10,416 bases of DNA from an uncultured Clostridia bacterium (GTDB taxonomy: Bacteria; Bacillota; Clostridia; Oscillospirales; Oscillospiraceae), in assembly GCA_945487445.1 (NCBI GenBank), contig CALYTU010000050.1, forward strand, positions 1 through 10,416, written 5' to 3'. The position numbers and the translations under genes are program-made. This document shows positions 7,364 through 10,416 of this stretch, in pieces; the stretch's first letter is position 1; each line of letters starts with the position of its first letter. A model generated the notes under the pieces. That model was not told where the DNA came from, made no database searches, and saw only the letters and a program-made list of their open reading frames with translations.

Positions 7364-7385
7364 GGGCGGCCCTTCGGGGCCGCCC
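7364..7385 (+). promoter_or_regulatory. Very stable cUUCGg hairpin between pilin and sortase genes
   Basis: GGGCGGCCC (7364-7372) and GGGCCGCCC (7377-7385) form a perfect 9-bp GC-only stem closed by the ultrastable C(UUCG)G tetraloop. It begins 17 bp after the pilin stop. The bases that follow (CTTCTATGGAGG) lack a proper U-run, so it is not a textbook terminator, and the sortase ribosome binding site (7393-7397) follows at once. Likely roles are a partial terminator or a 3' barrier that protects pilin mRNA from exonucleases, leaving more pilin message than sortase message. The structure is certain; its role is inferred. Confidence 0.75.
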
Positions 7386-7401
7386 CTTCTATGGAGGCTG
7401 C

Positions 7402-8298
7402 ATGAAACGAGTAATCATGATTATTGCGGCGGTACTGCTGCTGCTGATCGCGGTGCTGATCGTCCTGTACCCCATGATCTCCAACTACGTCAACAACAAG
7501 TATCAGTCTACGATCCGCACAGAGTATGAGGCGGAGCTGCAAGGCATGGACGATACGGCGCTGCAAGACGCCAGAGCCGCAGCAGAAGCCTACAATGCCT
7601 CCCTGGCTCCCATCCAGTTTAACCGGGAAGGCGTTGCAGCGGCCTCCGTGGACTACAATGAACTGCTGAATCTCTCCGGCTCCGGGATCATGGGCTATGT
7701 GCAGATCGACAAGATCGGCGTGGATCTGCCCATCTACCACGGGACCGGCGAGACGGTGCTGGAGGAAGGCGTCGGGCATCTGATTGGCTCCAGCCTGCCC
7801 ATTGGCGGCCAAAGCACCCATGCCATTCTCACCGGCCATTCCGGCGTTGCCGGAAAGAAGCTGTTTTCCGACATAGATCAGTTGGAGATCGGTGACGTTT
7901 TCCTTCTGCGCGTCCTGGGCGAGACCTTGGCCTATCAGGTGATCGAGATCAACACCGTGCTGCCCCATGAGACCGCTCTGCTGGAGCCTGTTTCCGGCGA
8001 AGATCTGTGTACTCTTGTTACTTGTACACCCTTCGGCGTCAATTCTCACCGGCTGCTGGTTCGCGGCAGCCGAATCCCATACGAGGCAGCGGAGGAGATC
8101 ATCGAGCAAGCAGCGGAGGAGCAGCCGGAGCCCATGCAATCCACCTGGGAGGCGCAATACATCACCGGCCTGCTGATCGGCGGGGGCGGTGCCCTGGTTA
8201 TCGCGGCGGTAGTGATTATTTTGCTCCTGCTGCGCCGCAAAAAGCGGAAAGCGGAGGCAGAACCGACAGAAACGGAGGAACCGGATGAGAAAACGTAA
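7402..8298 (+). CDS. Class C-like pilin sortase with two membrane anchors
   Basis: 298-residue membrane transpeptidase that cleaves LPxTG-type signals and joins pilin subunits or anchors them. GGAGG (7393-7397) lies 4 nt before ATG 7402. There is an N-terminal membrane helix (about 4-24). The sortase barrel starts near GIMGYVQIDKIGVDLPIYHG and continues through GSSLPIGG to catalytic His146 in LTGHSG, Cys208 in TLVTCTP and Arg217 in SHRLLVRG. A second hydrophobic helix near the C-terminus (about 254-276) with a basic RRKKRK end is typical of class C enzymes. The DP[F/W/Y] lid that plugs the active site in most class C sortases is not visible in the segment before the barrel (about 70-95), where SVDYNELLN lacks the Pro. 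It overlaps the second sortase by 14 bp. It may polymerise the backbone pilin; which sortase handles which substrate cannot be told from sequence. Confidence 0.92.
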   Translation: MKRVIMIIAAVLLLLIAVLIVLYPMISNYVNNKYQSTIRTEYEAELQGMDDTALQDARAAAEAYNASLAPIQFNREGVAAASVDYNELLNLSGSGIMGYVQIDKIGVDLPIYHGTGETVLEEGVGHLIGSSLPIGGQSTHAILTGHSGVAGKKLFSDIDQLEIGDVFLLRVLGETLAYQVIEINTVLPHETALLEPVSGEDLCTLVTCTPFGVNSHRLLVRGSRIPYEAAEEIIEQAAEEQPEPMQSTWEAQYITGLLIGGGGALVIAAVVIILLLLRRKKRKAEAEPTETEEPDEKT

Positions 8299-9073
8299 AA
8301 TCGGCTTTTGGCTCTTGATCCTCCTGGCGGCGGTTTTGCTTGGGATCGGCATCTGGATCGCGCTGACGCCGACCATCAACCGGATCGAGCAGCAGGATCA
8401 GGCGTCCTCTGAGGTCGCTGCGTTTATGCAGCAAAGCCAAAGCCCCGGACGCCGCCCCGGCGCTTATCGCTCCGGCCCATCTTATGAGCCGGACGATCCC
8501 GGCCACGATGATCCAGCGCCGGAGCAAGAGCCGCCATACACGGAGCTGCTGGCCGCCATGGAGGCGTATAACGCGCAGATCTATGAGGATCGGCAGGCGG
8601 GCCTTGCTGATCCCTGGTGCTACTCCGCCTCCGTCATCGATCTGTCAGAGTACGGATTTGACGCCGACGCGCCGGTTGGAGTGCTGACGATCCCGAAAAT
8701 GGAGTTTGAGGAGCCGGTATTTTTGGGCGCGTCCATGGAGCATCTGAGCCGCGGCGCTGCCCAGCTCTCCATCAGTTCCATGCCCATCGGCGGCGTCAAC
8801 ACCAATTGCGTCCTGGCCGGACACCGGGGCTGGAAAGGTGCGCTGCATTTCCGCCATATTGAGCTTCTGGAGCTCGGAGATCAAGTCATCCTGACAAATC
8901 TCTGGGAGGAGCTGCATTACACCGTGGTCGAAATTAAGGTGATCCAACCCTGGCAGGCCGAGCAGCTGCTGATCCAGGAAGGCCGGGATTTATTAACTCT
9001 CGTTACCTGTCACCCCTATGGCAGCGGCGGGAAATACCGATATGTAGTTTACTGTGAAAGAAAGGAGGATTGA
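8285..9073 (+). CDS. Second class C-like sortase, DPW lid, no C-terminal anchor
   Basis: 262-residue extracytoplasmic transpeptidase. GGAGGA (8274-8279) lies 5 nt before ATG 8285, inside the end of the first sortase gene. A membrane helix (about 7-28) is followed by a Pro/Gly/Asp-rich linker (about 50-85), longer and more disordered than in the first sortase. A DPW motif (109-111) matches the class C lid. The barrel holds VGVLTIPKMEFEEPVF, SSMPIGG, catalytic His180 (LAGHRG), Cys242 (TLVTCHPYG) and Arg252 (KYRYVV). The protein ends at CERKED just after the catalytic Arg, so the usual C-terminal membrane segment of class C enzymes is absent. Having two diverged sortases with complementary missing features suggests different substrates, for example LPKTG pilin polymerisation against incorporation of the MPMTG adhesin or final wall anchoring. 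Confidence 0.92.
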   Translation: MRKRKIGFWLLILLAAVLLGIGIWIALTPTINRIEQQDQASSEVAAFMQQSQSPGRRPGAYRSGPSYEPDDPGHDDPAPEQEPPYTELLAAMEAYNAQIYEDRQAGLADPWCYSASVIDLSEYGFDADAPVGVLTIPKMEFEEPVFLGASMEHLSRGAAQLSISSMPIGGVNTNCVLAGHRGWKGALHFRHIELLELGDQVILTNLWEELHYTVVEIKVIQPWQAEQLLIQEGRDLLTLVTCHPYGSGGKYRYVVYCERKED

Positions 9074-9076
9074 CCA

Positions 9077-9601
9077 GTGCAGGAAATTGAAGAAGAAATT
9101 GCCCGAGAAGGAAAAAACAGTGTCGTTGTTGTGATCCGCGGCGCAGCCCGGCTTACGCCGAAGGCGTTGAAGCTTGCAATCAAGGCCGCGATGGGAGCTC
9201 TGAAGCTCGCAGCACTTCCAATCAAGGCCCCAGGCGCGATTAAGAAAGAGCTCGACGCCTACAAGAATGTGGATCATCACGGGAAGCAGACGGTGAAGCA
9301 GCTGGCCCGGCAGAATAAGGGACTGCAAAGCATTGAGGTCAACGACAAAAACATCGGGGACTTCAACCGGGTGGCACGGAAGTACGGCGTGGACTTTGCG
9401 CCGTACAAGGTCAAAGGCGAGAGAACCTATATGGTGTTTTTCAAGGGCCAGGACGCAGACGCTCTGACGGCAGCCTTCAAAGAGTACACTTCCAAGGAGG
9501 CCCGGAAGGCGTCCCGCCCGTCGCTGCGGCAGAAGCTGGCCCAGCTGAAGCCCAGGTCCGCAGCCCATGAACGCAGTTCCCGCCCGGAGCCGGTACGATG
9601 A
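9077..9601 (+). CDS. pcfB: PcfB-family (DUF3801) conjugation accessory protein
   Basis: 174 residues from a GTG start (9077), supported by AAAGGAGG at 9061-9068 with 8 nt spacing; the gap to the sortase stop is 3 bp. An N-terminal basic, Ala/Lys-rich helical part (about 20-60, AIKAAMGALKLAALPIKAPG) precedes the family core: VKQLARQNKGLQSIEV, then FNRVARKYGVDFAPYKV and RTYMVFFKGQDADALTAAFKEY. The tail is basic. PcfB of plasmid pCF10 helps bring the relaxase complex to the PcfC coupling protein, and members are usually encoded directly before the VirD4-type gene, as here (ATGA overlap at 9598-9601). It likely acts at the inner face of the membrane during DNA transfer. The symbol marks the family; orthology to pCF10 is by context and motif reading. 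Confidence 0.85.
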   Translation: MQEIEEEIAREGKNSVVVVIRGAARLTPKALKLAIKAAMGALKLAALPIKAPGAIKKELDAYKNVDHHGKQTVKQLARQNKGLQSIEVNDKNIGDFNRVARKYGVDFAPYKVKGERTYMVFFKGQDADALTAAFKEYTSKEARKASRPSLRQKLAQLKPRSAAHERSSRPEPVR

Positions 9602-10257
9602 ACGCAGCCTTCAAAAAGCGCCTGATCCTGACGGTTCCGTATGTCCTGGCAGGCCTGCTTTGCACAAAGCTGTCAGAGGCGGTGCGGCTTGCCCCCGGCT
9701 CCACGTTCCCGGAGAAGGTGCTGCATATCTCAGACGGCCTTTACGCAGCATTCCAGAGTTGGCTCCCCAGCCTGCATCCTGTTGATCTCCTGGTTGGGCT
9801 GATCGCCGGAGGCCTGTTTGCGCTGGCCGTCTCGATCAAGCACAAAAACGCCAAAAAGTATCGGCACAACGTAGAGCATGGCTCCGCCAGATGGGGCACG
9901 GCCAAGGATATAGCCCCATTCAAGGACCCTGACCCGGCCAACAACATCATCCTCACGCAGACGGAACAGCTCACCATGAATAACAGACCGAAGGACCCGG
10001 CTACCGCACGGAATAAAAACGTGGTGGTAATCGGCAGCTCCGGCTCCGGCAAATCCCGATTTGTACTCAAGCCCAATCTGCTGCAATGCACTTCAAAAAA
10101 ATACCCCTGCTCTTTTGTGGTAACTGATCCAAAAGGAGATATTGTGCATGACGTTGGAAATGTACTTTTGAAGAACGGGTATCAAATCCGTGTATTCAAC
10201 ACCATCAATTTCAAAAAGTCGATTCATCTATTGTATACTTCATGTTTTCTCCTTTAA
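9598..10257 (+). pseudogene. virD4: VirD4/TcpA-type coupling ATPase, 5' part only
   Basis: Type IV coupling protein that links the relaxosome to the conjugation channel, here only its first ~208 residues. The start ATG overlaps the stop of the PcfB-family gene (ATGA). Two membrane helices (about 8-28 and 61-82) anchor it. The family block HGSARWGTAKDI follows, then a Walker A loop GSSGSGKS (146-153) and the Walker-like strand FVVTDPKGDI. The frame reads family-like sequence to IRVFNTINFKKS (208), then 11 unrelated residues, and stops at 10257. Intact members are about 600 residues, so two thirds of the ATPase domain, including the rest of the catalytic motifs, is missing. The break coincides with a change in base composition at about 10222. 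It is either disrupted by inserted DNA or an assembly join; as it stands it could not couple transfer. Confidence 0.9.
10211..10243 (-). pseudogene. Truncated minus-strand gene start, MKYTIDE... then stop
   Basis: An excellent ribosome binding site (AAAGGAG, 10255-10249 on the minus strand) sits 5 nt before ATG 10243. Only MKYTIDESTF is read before a stop at 10213-10211. Codons 1-7 lie in the foreign-looking segment, and the last three fall on coupling-gene DNA. The strength of the start signals against the length of the product says that the rest of a real gene has been cut off at the junction. The gene is not identifiable from seven residues. Confidence 0.5.
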
Positions 10258-10259
10258 CT

Positions 10260-10282
10260 TCTGATTTTTTTGTTAAATCAGA
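10260..10282. repeat. 23-bp inverted repeat at the minus-strand transcription start (operator-like)
   Basis: TCTGATTT (10260-10267) and AAATCAGA (10275-10282) are perfect 8-bp inverted arms around a 7-bp centre. The repeat touches the -10 box and spans the expected start of transcription, the usual place for a repressor operator. As RNA it could also form a leader hairpin. On the + strand it does not resemble a terminator, because no T-run follows the second arm. Confidence 0.55.
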
Positions 10283-10310
10283 GTATACCACGGAGTTATG
10301 AACTTTTCTA
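10282..10310 (-). promoter_or_regulatory. Minus-strand promoter with extended -10
   Basis: Read on the minus strand, TGGTATACT (10290-10282) is an extended -10 element (TGn before TATACT). TAGAAA (10310-10305) matches the -35 consensus at 4 of 6 bases with a 17-bp spacer. It would drive the truncated MKYTIDE frame and produce antisense RNA into the coupling gene. The -10 is good; the -35 is moderate. Confidence 0.5.
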
Positions 10311-10416
10311 CTGCAAATATGGGACGACAACCCATACCATAAAAATCGGAAAATTGAAAAGCTGTAAAGAAGCAAATTTAACGCTTTTGCCGCTGTACAG
10401 CCCCCGCTGTTCCGTG

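Larger units (their letters stand above)
10222..10416. other. Foreign-looking AT-rich segment beyond the broken coupling gene
   Basis: From about 10222 to the window end the sequence no longer continues the coupling-protein gene and is visibly richer in A and T than the rest. It holds no complete gene. On the minus strand it has a full set of start signals (promoter, palindrome, ribosome binding site, ATG at 10243) directed into the broken gene. The same minus frame stays open back to the window edge and includes a Phe/Leu/Ile/Trp-rich stretch, which is probably coincidental. The likely origin is the end of another inserted element, with a chimeric join as the main alternative. No insertion-sequence terminal repeat or target duplication can be tested because the other end is outside the window. 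Confidence 0.5.

Noticed and set aside
5236..8379. 1047-codon open frame on the minus strand
   Set aside because: It lies antisense to the backbone pilin and first sortase, which have clear domains. C-ending codons on the + strand remove stops in this antisense frame, and its translation is a low-complexity Gly/Val/His/Gln mixture.
10299..10343. Short + strand leader peptide starting at ATG 10299 after GGAG
   Set aside because: Fourteen codons with no downstream gene in the window; the opposing minus-strand signals are much stronger.
10222..10416. Group II intron or insertion-sequence end in the coupling gene
   Set aside because: No GUGCG-like intron start and no recognisable terminal inverted repeat or transposase fragment; only an undefined foreign segment can be claimed.
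1..10416. CRISPR array, tRNA or rRNA genes
   Set aside because: No regularly spaced direct repeats, cloverleaf pattern or ribosomal RNA sequence was seen on either strand.

Overview
The window reads as part of an integrative conjugative element (ICE), or a related mobilisable island, from a moderately high-GC Gram-positive gut-type Firmicute, probably class Clostridia. The evidence is the gene content: Gram-positive sortases, LPxTG-type surface proteins, a SpoVG-family protein, a PcfB/DUF3801 protein and a VirD4/TcpA coupling protein. Almost every gene also has a strong AGGAGG-like ribosome binding site. The taxon is an inference; there is no marker gene here.

Layout, left to right, all on the + strand. 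A small rho-independent terminator at 2-25 ends whatever lies upstream. About 240 bp without a convincing gene follow. A small, apparently frameshifted reading frame (263-482) then overlaps the start of a 934-residue thioester/CnaB cell-wall adhesin (479-3283). Next are two unrecognised element-type proteins (3276-3989 and 4012-4626), two very small reading frames (4636-4759, frameshifted, and 4759-4854, 31 residues) and a SpoVG-family protein (4854-5213). The stops and starts of the last three are linked by TGATG and TAATG overlaps. A 700-residue backbone pilin with an LPKTG signal follows (5245-7347), then a very stable cUUCGg hairpin (7364-7385). Two class C-like sortases (7402-8298 and 8285-9073), a PcfB-family protein (9077-9601) and the first ~208 residues of a VirD4-type coupling ATPase (9598-~10221) complete the run.

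How the genes fit together. The adhesin (tip or minor subunit), backbone pilin and two sortases form a complete sortase-assembled covalent pilus set. That set is tightly packed, with overlaps or gaps mostly under 60 bp, with the two genes that normally bring the relaxosome to the conjugation channel. The simplest reading is a co-transcribed unit in which a donor-surface pilus or adhesin is made together with the transfer machinery, perhaps to hold mating pairs or host surfaces together. The hairpin between the pilin and the sortases could keep pilin mRNA abundant relative to sortase mRNA.

The right end is abnormal. The coupling-protein frame loses its family sequence after about residue 208 and stops 11 codons later. 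The DNA beyond ~10222 is AT-rich and different in style. It carries a well-formed minus-strand promoter, a 23-bp operator-like palindrome, a ribosome binding site and a start codon, all reading back into the broken gene. This is either the end of a second inserted element, a rearrangement, or an assembly chimera. The window alone cannot decide.
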